Of a DNA stretch of 64,000 nucleotides, positions 1 to 11,226 are shown piece by piece. Every line of letters starts with the position of its first letter. The first letter of the stretch is position 1. Under the pieces are notes generated by a model. That model was not told where the DNA came from. It made no database searches and was given only the letters and a program-made list of their open reading frames with translations. Made by a program: the position numbers and the translations under genes. The DNA is from Onthophagus taurus. Taxonomy: Eukaryota > Arthropoda > Insecta > Coleoptera > Scarabaeidae. The stretch is from NCBI RefSeq assembly GCF_036711975.1, contig NC_091968.1:16182001-16246000 (forward strand), given 5' to 3'.

Positions 1-3000
1 TCGCCCAGGACAACCCGGACGGCCGCAGTAATCTCCACATTGGAGGAACCTGGTTGCTCCAGCCGCTCGACTGTAATAATCGAGGTAGCAGGAAGGCGCA
101 GCCTAGCTCTCCTGGATTCCGGCTCGACAAGCAACTTCGTCAGCTCAAGAGCCGTCGCGTCTTATAAACCGCTGGGAGACACCTACGCCACCCAAGCGGA
201 CCCGAATGCCCAGCTGCCCATCCTCGGGAAGGCCGAAATCCAGTTCACCATCGGTGGACTCCAGTGCACCCAGCAGTTTTTGGTGGTTCCTCGACTCAGC
301 ACCCCGTTTGTTTTTGGGGATCCCTGGTTCCGCGACCAAGGGGTGATCCTCGATTTCCAACGAGGCTGTTTTCACTTCGGGAAAGAGAAGAGGACCACGA
401 TGTACTTCCGACGGGGCAGCCCCACTGCGCCACTGCCCGCTCTGGACGTCAGTACTATCCGTCACCAATTTCCGGACAAACACAAAGAGGCCTTTCTAAC
501 GACGCTTCGTGCCTTCCCCGACGTGTTTACCGACTCCCATAAGAGTACCACAGGGGCAACTCAGCACAAACTGGAGCTCACCGAAGGAGCAAGGCCGTTT
601 CGACTACCGCCATACCGCTGCTCCTATACCAAAAAGGAATTTATCGCCCGTGAAGTAGAGAAGATGTTGGCGGAAGGTGTCATTGAAGCCAGTCGTTCCC
701 CGTATTCATCTCCGATCGTACTGGTGGAGAAGAAAGATGGGGCCAAGAGGTTTTGCGTCGACGTTTTTTCGAGCCTCGACCTGCGGTCCGGATATTGGCA
801 AATCCCAATGGAGAAGGGGTCTCGACCCTTAACCGCCTTCACAACTCCCGACGGTGCCACCTACCAGTTTCGCGTCATGCCTTTCGGATTGAAGAATGCC
901 CCGGCGACGTTCCAGAAGTTGATGACGCAAGAAGTGCTCCCTGGATACCTCCGGAAATTCGCCCTGGTGTACCTGGATGATGTCATCGTCTACAGCAACT
1001 CCTGGGAAGAACACCTTAGACACTTACACCTGGTGTTTGAACGACTCCGGTTACACAACCTCCGGTTATCACCGGAAAAATGCCACTTGGGGGCAACAAC
1101 CATCGACTACCTGGGTCACCGGATTACACCAGGAGGAGTGGAGCCCTTACCGAACCACGTCAACTCCCTCTGCGACGCATCGAGACCGTCCAACAAGAAG
1201 CAGCTGCGATCCTTCTTGGGACTGTGTAACTGGCTACGCGGGTTTATTCCACGCTGCGCCGAAGTGTTAACCCCGCTGACAGATCTCTTGCGGGGCCAGA
1301 AACAGTTTAAGTGGACAGCTGAAGCCGAGAACGCCTTTCTCGAGATTAAACAGCTACTGAGCCGCCCACTGCAACTTAGACGCCCGGACTTCACTCAACC
1401 TTTCGTGCTACAGACCGATGCCAGCGGGAAGGGAATTGCCGCGGTCCTCTACCAAGAACCGGGAAGGAAGATCATCGCATTTGCCAGCGCCAAGTTGTCT
1501 CCCACTGAGCAGCGCTACCATGCTAACGAACAGGAATGCTTGGCAGTCGTCTGGGCGATGCGATTTTTCCGACCGTACCTGGAGGACAGAAGATTTACCC
1601 TGCGCACCGACAGTAGAGCATTGTTATGGCTTGACACCATGAAGGACCGGAACGCCAAGTTAACCCGGTGGGCGCTCCTTCTTCAGGAATATAAATTTGA
1701 CGTACAACACGTCCCGGGGGAACAGAACGAACTCCCGGACTTTCTCTCGCACCAACCCGGGCATGAGCCAACGACCCCTGCGGGTCACACAGCGGACGTC
1801 GACCGGATGTTTCTTCCACCATCCGCCGAACAAGAACCAAAAAACGTCCGACCCCACATCGCATGTGTCGAATTCCCTGGGCTAGCAGACGACTTAAAAG
1901 ACAGTCAACGACGAAATCCCCACAGCCAAAACCTGATTCGTACCCTGGACGGAATCAACGAGGCGGGTCCCGCAAACCCGGCGGAAGCTAGAGTCGCTGC
2001 CCAGTATTTAGTGCATGATGGGCTTTTGTGGAGACGACATCCCGATGGTAACCGATTGATCGTGCCACAGGACATGCACGACCAGGTGTTGCACGCCTAC
2101 CATGATGCGTCCACCGCAGGCCATCCCGGAGCTGAGGAAACCACGAGGGTCATCCTGAGGAAATACTGGTGGCTCGGCGTAGAGGAAGACGTGGCCAGAC
2201 ACGTCCGGGATTGCTGGGCCTGCTCATCGCTCAAGCGGGGACCCCTACAGGAACGGGCTCCATTACGACCACGAGCGCCCACACAACCATGGGAAGTTTT
2301 GGCAGTAGACCTCATGGGCCCATACGTGAAAACACGAGATAACAACAGGTTTGTGTTCGTTGTCACCGACCTGTTCAGTCGATGGGTGGAGGCGTTTCCG
2401 GCCGCTACCAGCAGCGCTCCGAAAATCATAAATATCCTGGAGAGTGAGGTGTTTCCCCGGTATGGTTATCCAAGGGCCATTTTATCCGACAATGGGCCTC
2501 AGTTTACCAGCGCCAACTGGAACTCCGCGCTGAGACGTTGGGGGTGCCACCACTGGACGACGCCGATATACCACCCTCAGGCCAATCCTGCGGAGAGGAG
2601 GATTCAAGAAATAAAGAAATCCATACGGATCCAACTCCAGGGCATAAATCCAACGACCTGGGATCGACACATCAATCGGGCTCTATTCAACGTTCGGTCA
2701 CGGCGAAACGCGGCGACAAGAGAAACCCCCGCCGCCCTGCTGTTGGGATACGAGTTACCGCGACCTGGGGAATGGTTTCTTGAGGGCCCCCAAGATGGTC
2801 AACAGCCAGCGGCAGGACGGGCCGAGAGAAGAAGACGAGCGCACAGGAACGAGCACCTACCTACGGATCGGACGGTCGCCAACCAACCACAACGCCCGGT
2901 TGATAGGGTTTTACCCAAGGGCGCCTATATAAGGCGGCCGGGTTTCCATCAGCGGTCAATTCCAACCGAACTCCAAAGCGACAACAACAGCGACAACGAT

Positions 3001-3087
3001 AACAGCGACAACAGCAGCGACAACGATAACAGCGACAACAAGCCAGCACTTCAACCGCCAATTCGAAGACGACCCCTTTCGTCTTAA
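1..3087 (+). CDS. Ty3/Gypsy retrotransposon pol polyprotein, 5' end outside window
   Basis: This is the pol polyprotein of an LTR retrotransposon; it cleaves the polyprotein, reverse-transcribes the RNA and integrates the cDNA. The frame is open from base 1, so the true start and gag lie upstream. Domains in order: aspartic protease (LLDSGSTSNF near 110-140), reverse transcriptase (FGLKNAPATFQ, then YLDDVIVYS near 970-1000), RNase H (TDASGKGIAAVLYQ near 1415-1460), integrase zinc finger (HH..CC, about 2090-2240) and catalytic core (VDLMGPY, LSDNGPQFTS, and E of NPAERRIQEIKK). The last 70 residues are S/N/D-rich and overlap the LTR. Oddity: in RT the text jumps from RFCVD directly to FSSLDLRSGYW (about 755-790), so roughly 25-30 residues normally present there are missing in frame. 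There are no stops, so the copy is young but probably defective in RT. Confidence 0.93.
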   Translation, partial: SPRTTRTAAVISTLEEPGCSSRSTVIIEVAGRRSLALLDSGSTSNFVSSRAVASYKPLGDTYATQADPNAQLPILGKAEIQFTIGGLQCTQQFLVVPRLSTPFVFGDPWFRDQGVILDFQRGCFHFGKEKRTTMYFRRGSPTAPLPALDVSTIRHQFPDKHKEAFLTTLRAFPDVFTDSHKSTTGATQHKLELTEGARPFRLPPYRCSYTKKEFIAREVEKMLAEGVIEASRSPYSSPIVLVEKKDGAKRFCVDVFSSLDLRSGYWQIPMEKGSRPLTAFTTPDGATYQFRVMPFGLKNAPATFQKLMTQEVLPGYLRKFALVYLDDVIVYSNSWEEHLRHLHLVFERLRLHNLRLSPEKCHLGATTIDYLGHRITPGGVEPLPNHVNSLCDASRPSNKKQLRSFLGLCNWLRGFIPRCAEVLTPLTDLLRGQKQFKWTAEAENAFLEIKQLLSRPLQLRRPDFTQPFVLQTDASGKGIAAVLYQEPGRKIIAFASAKLSPTEQRYHANEQECLAVVWAMRFFRPYLEDRRFTLRTDSRALLWLDTMKDRNAKLTRWALLLQEYKFDVQHVPGEQNELPDFLSHQPGHEPTTPAGHTADVDRMFLPPSAEQEPKNVRPHIACVEFPGLADDLKDSQRRNPHSQNLIRTLDGINEAGPANPAEARVAAQYLVHDGLLWRRHPDGNRLIVPQDMHDQVLHAYHDASTAGHPGAEETTRVILRKYWWLGVEEDVARHVRDCWACSSLKRGPLQERAPLRPRAPTQPWEVLAVDLMGPYVKTRDNNRFVFVVTDLFSRWVEAFPAATSSAPKIINILESEVFPRYGYPRAILSDNGPQFTSANWNSALRRWGCHHWTTPIYHPQANPAERRIQEIKKSIRIQLQGINPTTWDRHINRALFNVRSRRNAATRETPAALLLGYELPRPGEWFLEGPQDGQQPAAGRAERRRRAHRNEHLPTDRTVANQPQRPVDRVLPKGAYIRRPGFHQRSIPTELQSDNNSDNDNSDNSSDNDNSDNKPALQPPIRRRPLSS

Positions 3088-3196
3088 AAAAAAAAAACCT
3101 TTGAGAGTTTTTTTTTTGTACATATTGTAAATAAATTATTTCGTTTTATTCAACAACTGTTGTTTCTTCTTCGGCGCAATCCATCCCCCGTAACAA
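2860..3196 (+). repeat. Probable 3' LTR of the Gypsy element
   Basis: The pol frame runs into promoter-like DNA: a TATATAA box at about 2926-2932, a tandem AACAGCGACAAC-type repeat (about 2976-3043), a poly-A/poly-T stretch, and an AATAAA signal near 3130. A plausible 3' edge is the CA at about 3195, because BEL/Pao sequence starts shortly after. The 5' LTR is outside the window, so the edges are estimates. Confidence 0.55.
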
Positions 3197-3220
3197 ACCC
3201 TCGAATACTAGTGCAAAATC

Positions 3221-4090
3221 ACATTAAGGCACTTTTTAAAATTGAATTACTTCCGTTAACTCGAATGTAATACGCACTTTAATTGATAACATTCGCAAAC
3301 ATTTACGTGCATTAAACACATTAAAGGAACCCACCGATAAATGGGACACATTAATTGTATATTTAGTTTCCACTAAATTGGATTTCGAATCAAACCGTGA
3401 ATGGGAACATCAAAAAATACAGATTGATAAACCCACATTAGACGATTTATTGGATTGCTTAAAAGGTAGAGCTGATTTATTAGAATCACTTGAAGATAAA
3501 GGGGCGTCTAAATCATTAGTTAAACATCAGTCAGCTACTAAAGCTAGATCATTTGTAGTTTCAAGGCAGATAGATGCAATAAAATGTGTTTTGTGCAAGG
3601 CCGAACATAATCTTCAACATTGCCCTGAATTTCTTCAACTTAACATACAAAAACGTATAGAGCAAGTAAAAAAATTGAAACTTTGTATGAATTGTCTTCG
3701 ATTGGGTCACTTTATTAATCAATGTAGGTCGGGTCTATGTAAACAATGTAAATCTAAACACCACACCCTTCTGCACATCACATATAATTGTTTAGATTCG
3801 CAACAATCACCAACAACACAATTACAAACTCTCACATCTAGTTCATTAACAACTGTACAAACTTTATTATCAACTGTCACTTTACATGCATTTGATCGGC
3901 GAAATAAAAAACCCACATTCCGTGCGCTACTAGATCCAGGTAGTCAAAGTAGCTTCATAACGACAGATCTTCGCGAAAGGTTGCATCTCCCTGAAACAAA
4001 AACAAATATCAGCGTTACGGGAATAACTCAATCTAAATCTACAATTTCTAGTTCATGTTTGCTAAAAATACATTCGAGATTTGCTTCCCT
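3221..4090 (+). pseudogene. BEL/Pao retrotransposon gag-protease fragment
   Basis: Coding similarity starts before the first start codon (NVIRTLIDNIRKHLRALN reads in frame from about 3261) and continues into a frame open to 4250. It shows the capsid-like gag region (WDTLIVYLVSTKLDF), then three Cys/His knuckles of BEL/Pao type (CVLCKAEHNLQHC, CMNCLRLGHFINQC, CKQCKSKHHTLLH), then the protease start (LLDPGSQSSFIT). The usual active-site DSG reads DPG here. The RT, RNase H and integrase that should follow are absent, because the frame runs into an unrelated LINE fragment. It is a truncated relic next to the Gypsy insertion. Confidence 0.8.
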
Positions 4091-4345
4091 GTTGACTTCT
4101 TCCAACATTAATATGTATGCCGATGACATTCAGGTGTATCAATCCTTTCCTTGTTGCGGGAGTCATGATATGGAACTAAGCTTAAATAAGCACTTACGGG
4201 ATATTCAGAAGTTTGATTCAGACACACATTTGCAGCGCATGAAGTGCTAAGGCTTAACGCTCGACCGTAGTTTTAGGCATCGTGGACAGATCAATGAATA
4301 TATCAAAAAGGCATATTTATGTCTAAGGAAGCTCTATCCCCATTG
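4091..4345 (+). pseudogene. Non-LTR retrotransposon RT fragment fused to the BEL relic
   Basis: The frame carries NMYADDIQVYQSFP, the RT active-site signature of Jockey/CR1-type LINEs, followed by a weak thumb-like segment that continues in another frame to about 4340 (INEYIKKAYLCLRKLYP). It is joined in frame to the BEL protease fragment, so the 290-residue frame is a fortuitous chimera of two dead elements. Confidence 0.6.
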
Positions 4346-5046
4346 GTCTTATTTGGGCATATATTAAGATTAGCTGTCCCTCTTAAAAATCGATGAATTT
4401 TTTTTTAATCGGTAGGAAATGACTCAAAAGATGTGTTAATGATAAAAAAAAAGTGCGGAAAAGTGTAGTACTTACCGAAAAATCACTTTAAAGTTGCGAT
4501 TTGACGTTTCTTTTTGGAAGTTAAAAGCAATGTTAAAATTGCATTTTCGTATTAAATTCTAACCTGAAATTGTTTAATTTATACCCACGCACAAAATAAA
4601 AAGTTATTTTCACTAAACTTGTTGAGATTACAACATATTTTCGGATGAAAACCTTGTTTCTTAGGCTATCGATGCAGAACGACAATTAAATGGCGTTAGA
4701 TAGAATTGTTTCTACCAAATGTGTATTAATAGACTTTGTGTTAATGGATTGTGTATCAATTGATCTGTCAAATGACTGAAAGCTCTTTGCAATCTTTATG
4801 TTGTAAAGATAAATGATAAATAAGTATAGTAGCTTATTTAATAGTAGTTTAGTTAAATTAAAATAGTTATTAAAAAAGACATGGTTACAAAATAAAAATA
4901 AATAAATAGCCCGTGTGACGATAGCAACAAACTGTGTATTTAACCAAATGACAATTACAACTGACAACACAAGCAATGTTAACCATGTATTTTCTCGTAT
5001 TAAATCCTAACCTCAAATTGTTTAATTTATACCCACGCACTAAATA

Positions 5047-5440
5047 AATAGTATATTATTCAACAAGCGTATAATGGCGGCTGTTACCCACGAAGAAGAA
5101 GTTGCAACACGAGCGAGCGAAGCGAGCGAGTGTTGTAATCTGAGTGGGTAACATCCATTATACGCAAGTTGAATACTATACTTTATCTACAACTATTTAA
5201 TTTTGAAAAAAAAATCAAAAAAACGAAAAAAAAATAAACTTGATAGACATTTCAGACATAACCTCAATATAAGAAAGCTGTCATTTCTGTTAATATTTTA
5301 TTTTTTGATTAGTAGGCAGTGTCAGAAGTGTGGAATAATGGCCTCATTATTCAACACTTTGTCTGTCATGGGTAATGAGTGTCATTACCCGTCAAAAATC
5401 AATTGTATAACGAATAGATAATTCAATAGTTGTAGATAAA
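5047..5440. mobile_element. Small element nested in the left foldback arm
   Basis: This segment interrupts the left arm (ACGCACTAAATAAA | ... | AGTTATTTTCAC) and is absent from the right arm. It has two stem structures: 5050-5176, where arms of about 40 nt (AGTATATTATTCAAC... and ...GTTGAATACTATACT) enclose the GC-rich motif GAGCGAGCGAAGCGAGCG; and 5182-5440, with inverted ends TTATCTACAACTATT. It may be two elements side by side. Confidence 0.65.
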
Positions 5441-5642
5441 AGTTATTTTCACTAAACTTGTTGGGATTACAACATAATTATTCATAATGACACCTATGTG
5501 AAGTTAGCCCCCAATTAAACAGAATTTTACATGTATAGTATTTTAATTATAACATGAGAACCAGTGAACCGATTTCGATAAACAATGTCTCATTCGAAAG
5601 CTTAATCCTTGGCCAATACGAAAGTGGAAATGCCCGATTGAC

Positions 5643-6660
5643 GATGTGACGATAGCAACGATAGCAACAAACCTTCCAACAACAAATTTTTATCCGCAAT
5701 TTCCTATCTATTTTATTAGCTGATATCTTTCTTATTATTAGATATAGCAGAACACTAAATGCACCATATGAAAGCTTGATTCTTTCTTTATGAAATCGTC
5801 GGTCCTCGTTTGCCGATATGTTAATATTAAAATCAATAAAAGATGAAGAACACCGCTCTGTACGTAAAATAGCTTAATATTACCAAACTTCAAGCCCTTG
5901 TGCAATTGTTATCAAACCAAATTTTAAAAAACTGTGTTCACAATCAGAAAGAACGCTCCTTCAAATATCTTAATCCGGGTTTTTGTTGGTCAATATCAAT
6001 TAGCATCATGGTTAAATCACCTTTAATATACATCTCTATATACAGAAACGTTTAATTGCTCTACCTCTAAACAACTTTCTTACATATTTGATATGAGGAA
6101 AACTATAGAAGAAACTTTCTTATATCACCAGGAAAAAACTCTATAACCAAGTAGCGATAGCCGCGTGTTATACACCATTAGAAAGAGCAGCAAATTGTAG
6201 ATAAGATAGATCTATACTTCTATAGTTTTCCCAATATCAAATAAGAAACTTGTTTAAAGGAATAGTAATTAAACGTTTTTGCGTGTAGGGAGTATATTAA
6301 GGGCGATTTAAGCATGACGCCGATAGACCCATTTACCAACGAAAACCTGGGTTAAGATATAATAAATTTAAAGAGCGCTCTTTCCGAGTGTGATAATAGT
6401 TTTTTAAAAATCGGTTTGATAACAATTGCACAAAGGCTTGAAGTTTGGTAATTTTAAGCTATTTAATCTAAGTACAGAGCCACCGCTTTGTAGTTTAAGT
6501 ACAGATTGATCTTAGTATTAACTTATCGACAGACAAAGACCGGTTTTAGATAGAGAAAGAATCTCTAATTATTATCTCGAATTATCTCCAATAATAAGAA
6601 AGATATCAGCTAAGAAAGTAGATAAAAAATTACGGATACAAGTTTGTTGCTATCGGACAA
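5643..6660. repeat. Inner inverted repeat within the foldback core
   Basis: The sequence around 5660-5740 (CAACAAACTT..., CTGATATCTTTCTTATTATT) reappears inverted at 6590-6655 (AATAATAAGAAAGATATCAG ... CAAGTTTGTTGCTATCG). The two arms, each about 490 bp, meet near 6170 and are imperfect. This is a second, older palindrome inside the larger one. Confidence 0.7.
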
Positions 6661-7199
6661 ATGTGGAGGAGGCTGAAAACTAGAAACATAAAACTAAAGA
6701 AAATTCCAATATTTTTCAGCACCACATAAAGACTGAACATAATATAAATTATGGAGGAGTTGAGCTTCTTCATTCGTGTAACAAATTATAAAGATAATAA
6801 TAACTATCTACTTATGAATGAACGAGTTCAACTTTCTCATAAACCCATCTTACGTCATACACCCTACGTTATGAACTTTTGATGTTAAAACTTTGTAACT
6901 ACGACAGGGATTTTCATCAATAATATGTGTTATTAAGTTCCAAAATAACGTTAAACTAACTAATAATTATCCTAATTATAATATTTAAGTGGTTTGAAGT
7001 CTTTTAATAACAAATTTTTATTTAACTCTCATGCTCTCTATTTAAATGCGATAACAGATTATAAATATTTCAAATAGATTTTTAGAATCTATTTGTATCT
7101 TATATTCTATTCAATTTCTTTTTTCGAATCTATCTTTGCTCCTATCTGGCGACGCTCTTGTACACAGTTAATAGACACAGTCTATGTAACGATTGTAAC

Positions 7200-7860
7200 T
7201 AAATTTTGAAATCGGACATTTCCACCTTCGCATTCATTGCAGATCATACTTTCGACCGAGATTTTGATGACTAAAATTGGTCAATTAGTTACGGAGATAA
7301 TTGATGTGTTTAATTAATTCGTTTGTTGTGTTTTAATCAAAATCCTTAAATATTTCGAATCGGGCATTTCGACAACAGCATTCAGCCAGACACAAACTTT
7401 CGATTGAGATATAAAACATTAAAATCCGTCAAACTGTTCTCTAATTATAGTCGATTTAGTTTAAATTAAAAATTAATTAATAGCACGAGCGTTCACACGT
7501 GCATAAACAACGAGCCGAAGATGGTGTCATTCCGAGGGCTGTATAAACTTAGCGGGGGAGAATTGAAATCAAGCATTTTGTGATTTCGATAGAAGACACT
7601 ATGACGAATCGAGTGACGTATAGATTTTGATCATCGGGTCATCGTTTACGAGTTATCACCACTTAAAGAAGGTCAATTTTGTGTTATTTTCGTGTATCTT
7701 CGCATTATTTTGACGTTTTAGCAAAATTCGAAAGAGTTTTCAAATTTTCACGGGCATTTCCACTTTCGTATTGGCCAAGGATTAAGCTTTCGAATGAGAC
7801 ATTATTTATCGAAATCGGTTCACTGGTTTTCATGTTATAATCAAAATACTATACATGTAA
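7200..7860. repeat. Degenerate repeated modules in the foldback core
   Basis: A module of the type CGGGCATTTCCACTTTCG ... CTTTCGAATGAGAC ... ATCGGTTCACTGG occurs three times at about 7205, 7365 and 7752, decaying toward the centre. The outermost copy is also present inverted in the left arm (5545-5635). No coding potential is seen. Confidence 0.5.
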
Positions 7861-8775
7861 AATGCTATTTAGTTGGGGGCTAACTTCACATAGGTGTTAT
7901 TATGAATAATTATGTTGTAATCTCAACAAGTTTAGTGAAAATAACTTTTTATTTTGTGCGTGGGTATAAATTAAACAATTTGAGGTTAGGATTTAATACG
8001 AAAATACATGGTTAACATTGCTTGTGTTGTCAGTTGTAATTGTCATTTGGTTAAATGCACAGTTTGTTGCTATCGTCACACGGGTTATTTATTTATTTTT
8101 ATTTTGTAACCATGTATACACATGTCTTTTTTAATAACTATTTTAATTTAAGCAAACTATTATTAAATAAGCTACTATACTTATTTATCATTGATATTTA
8201 CAATTTAAAGATATTTTAGTCGTTTGACAGATCAATTGATACACAATCTATTAACATAAAGTTTATTAACACACATTTGGTAGAAACAATTCTATCTAAC
8301 GACAGGTAATTGTCGTTATGCATTGATAGCCTAAGAAATAATGTTTTCATCCGTAAATATGTTGTAATCTCAATAAGTTTAGTGAAAATAACTTTTTATT
8401 TTGTGCGCGGGTATAAATTAAACAATTTCAGGTTAGGATTTAATACGAAAATGCATATTTAACATTGCTTTAAACTTCCAAAAAGAAACGTCAAATCGCA
8501 ACTTTAAAGTGATTTTTCGGTAAGTACTACACTTTTCCGCACTTTTTTTTATCATTAACACATCTTTTGAGTCATTTCCTACCGATTAAAAAAAAAATCA
8601 TCGATTTTTAAGTGGGACAGGTATTCTTTAATTACCTTATTTGTCATATAACGTTATAAAACAATCATGTGGTATTCGACTTCCATTCTATTCTTCCATC
8701 CTTTGAAGAACAACTTTACACATTTGTACTTAGATGCATAGTATCGACTTCACCATCAGAGCTGTGACTATCAAA

Positions 8776-10960
8776 AAATTTTTCGTTTTTAGATTTTGAG
8801 ATATTATGACAATTTTCGTTTTTTTAAATGGACACAACCACTGATTATTCGCATATTAAATTCGTTATTTTCTTCTGATTATAAAAGTATGGGGTTAGAT
8901 AGGTCTATTTCTTATTGTTTTAGAATCAAGCTAAAAATAAACTTTTTTTTAATGTCGTCAAAGAAATTAAATTTACAGTGTCCTGTAAATTACGGTACTA
9001 TAACTAACTATTTTACTAAAAATTTATATAAAATTTACTTTATTTTCTAATATATAACATTCTAACATGTTAAACTTTTCGTAATTTTCGTAATCCATCT
9101 TAAAAAACAGGACTTTTAATTTGACACTTAAATTTTTGAATACAAACAAATGTTGCTATGTTTATTTGAATTAAAAAAATAAAGTCCCTAGATTTACAAA
9201 GTACCGCGGTTTGACGCCATTTTGCCTCGTAAGTCAAGCGGGAAATTTAAAACTATGTTATTCTATTGATAACATTACGCCAAATTTCCTTTCTTTTTTC
9301 TCGTGGTACTCTGAAGAGTCAAAAGTCCTTCTTACTGCCATTTTTGCAACACCAAAGTCAACAAGACGGCAATATTTTTGTAAATAAGTGGTGAGATGCA
9401 GTGACAAGTTGTCAAACCGCCATTTTGGCTCGAAAACAGGCGTCATGAACCGCGGTACTTTGTAAATCTAGGGACTTTATAAAAAAATATATATGAGCAC
9501 TATCTATCAATAATTTATTAAGTCATTTAATAATAATATTAAATATTAATAAAAAATGTGAAATAATCTATTTCAACTTTTGCGTAAAACAAATATAAAT
9601 TAAATAGTTCAACAAATGTATTTGTTTCAAATATCAGAAATATGTTTTTTAATTTTTAGTTATAATTTACAGGAAACTGTAAATTTTATTTCTTTGACTA
9701 CACTAAAAAAAAAGTTTATTTTTAGCTTTATTCCAAAACAATAAGAAATAGACCTGTGAAACCCTATATTTTTGTAATCAGAAAAAAATAACGAATTTAA
9801 TAAGCGAATGATCAGTGGTTGTTTCCATTTAAAAAAACGAAAATGTTCATGATATCTCAAAATCTAAAACCGAAAAACTTTTTTTGACTACGTCATGAAA
9901 TTCTCTGTAAAAAAGTGTCTATATAATGTTTTAGTTATAATACTCCACCTATAATAATAACCAAGATAATTATACTTGTTGGTGTTACGATATTTTCAAT
10001 TTTGGCCTCTAGGGAAAAAGCAAAAGACGATGGCGCCTTGAGGTTTTCGGCAGCCCCAGGGATCTTAAATAGGAGAAGTTGGGACTGATTGTATGTCGAA
10101 ATCCCCCCGTAAGATGGCGTTAGCGTCTATACTGAAATCATTTAATTAAACTAACAATTTTATTATTAATAGTAGGAATGATGAGAGACAGCAATAACAA
10201 TTATTACCAGTATCATTCTTTTAATTTAAAAAGTATAGATTCCAAATTTCACCTTTTAAAAGTTGAAGTTTGTTCAGAGAACAGTTCAGAATGACAGATG
10301 AAAACGTCATTTTAAAGTGATTTTCCGGTAAGAGTATAATAAAATAATAATGGTATGATTAAACAATTAGATTATAATTGACATTATAGCTTTGTTTCAG
10401 CTAACGTTCGTATGATGCAGTAATATTCAAATGTGGTGGCATTATTTGACAAGTGTAATTGCCGTAGGTAATTGCATCTGAGGAATTTCCAACCAGTCGG
10501 AACGTTAAGTGGAGCCACATAGTAGCTCCAAACACTTTCCAAACAGTTATTCTGTGGTTGGAGGTTATATATATAAACCCAATCCAACCTGTATTCTAGT
10601 GGTTCGGTTCTTAGCTGAATAATTTCAAAATATCCCCGACAGATGGCGCCACATGCGAGTAAATTTTGAGTACGAAGTTTTTGTTTAGTGGGTTGCATTT
10701 CTACGAAGCTATTTTCTATGGTTTTCGGCATTAGCAGTTTTTCGAAAAACGAAATCATGACATATAAGCTACTTTTTTTCTAACTCTTATACCTCTTATA
10801 GTTTCCGAGTTGTACATCAAGTATGAAATCAATTTGATAAAAATTTGAGGGATATTCTTCCAGAAAAAATTCTTGAATATGTATGTTATATTTTTTAATG
10901 GGCATTTTTTAGATAAAATTGAAATGTACAGGATATCCCAAAATTGAGACACCATATTTA
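8776..10960. mobile_element. Decayed mariner-like long-TIR element, related to the one at 39330
   Basis: Inverted arms at about 8776-9010 and 9655-9960 share the block with AAATGGA...CAACCACTGAT and TCGTTATTTTCTTCTGATTA. The outer right part (about 9985-10065, then 10700-10945) matches the arm of the element at 39330-41218: GTTTTCGGCATTAGCA, AAGCTACTTTTTTTCTA, and a degenerate terminal block ending GTACAGGATATCCC. A roughly 640-bp segment (10065-10700) interrupts it. The 124-codon minus-strand frame at 10384-10758 has no recognisable domain and is not called as a gene. Confidence 0.55.
9182..9477. mobile_element. 296-bp MITE flanked by TA
   Basis: Terminal inverted repeats start AAGTCCCTAGATTTACAAAG and continue through GTACCGCGGTT to a GGCGTCA/TGACGCC block. 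TA dinucleotides flank both ends (9180-9181 and 9478-9479), as expected for Tc1/mariner-mobilised MITEs. It sits between the arms of the older element at 8776. Confidence 0.85.
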
Positions 10961-11226
10961 AATTGACATTTTAAAATAAGAACCCCCTTTAAACGATAAT
11001 AATGGAGACGTGAAACAAAACTTTCCGCGATTTTCGCGTGTTTTTAAGGGTTTTCTAGTGCCGTGTTTTACTATAACGTGCTAAATCACGTAAATAGGTG
11101 TCGTGTGCACTGTACAAAGTAATATTTCTTTGCGGGGTAAGTCCGTTTATCGTTGACAACCCGCATACGTAACATAACCTAACTTTTCGTTCGGGCTGGT
11201 TGATCGGCATTTATTTTTCAGGCGAA

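Larger units (their letters stand above)
4374..8620. mobile_element. 4.2-kb foldback element with about 870-bp inverted arms
   Basis: The left end (CTGTCCCTCTTAAAAATCG) and right end (CGATTTTTAAGTGGGACAG) are near-perfect inverted repeats. Pairing continues inward: 4374-5640, minus a 394-bp insertion, mirrors 7752-8620. Each arm repeats internally the module that includes TTTATACCCACGCAC and TTCACTAAACTTGTTG. The core (5640-7750) is AT-rich, contains its own inverted repeat, and encodes nothing I recognise. Target-site duplication is not clear. It is a non-autonomous foldback or long-TIR DNA transposon whose superfamily I cannot name. Confidence 0.8.

Noticed and set aside
5098..5140. GAGCGAGCGAAGCGAGCG as a CpG island or regulatory element
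   Set aside because: It lies inside a small hairpin insertion in a transposon arm and has no gene nearby.
10384..10758. 124-codon minus-strand frame
   Set aside because: Starts inside a transposon arm, no domain or motif recognised, and the sequence has no signs of coding constraint.
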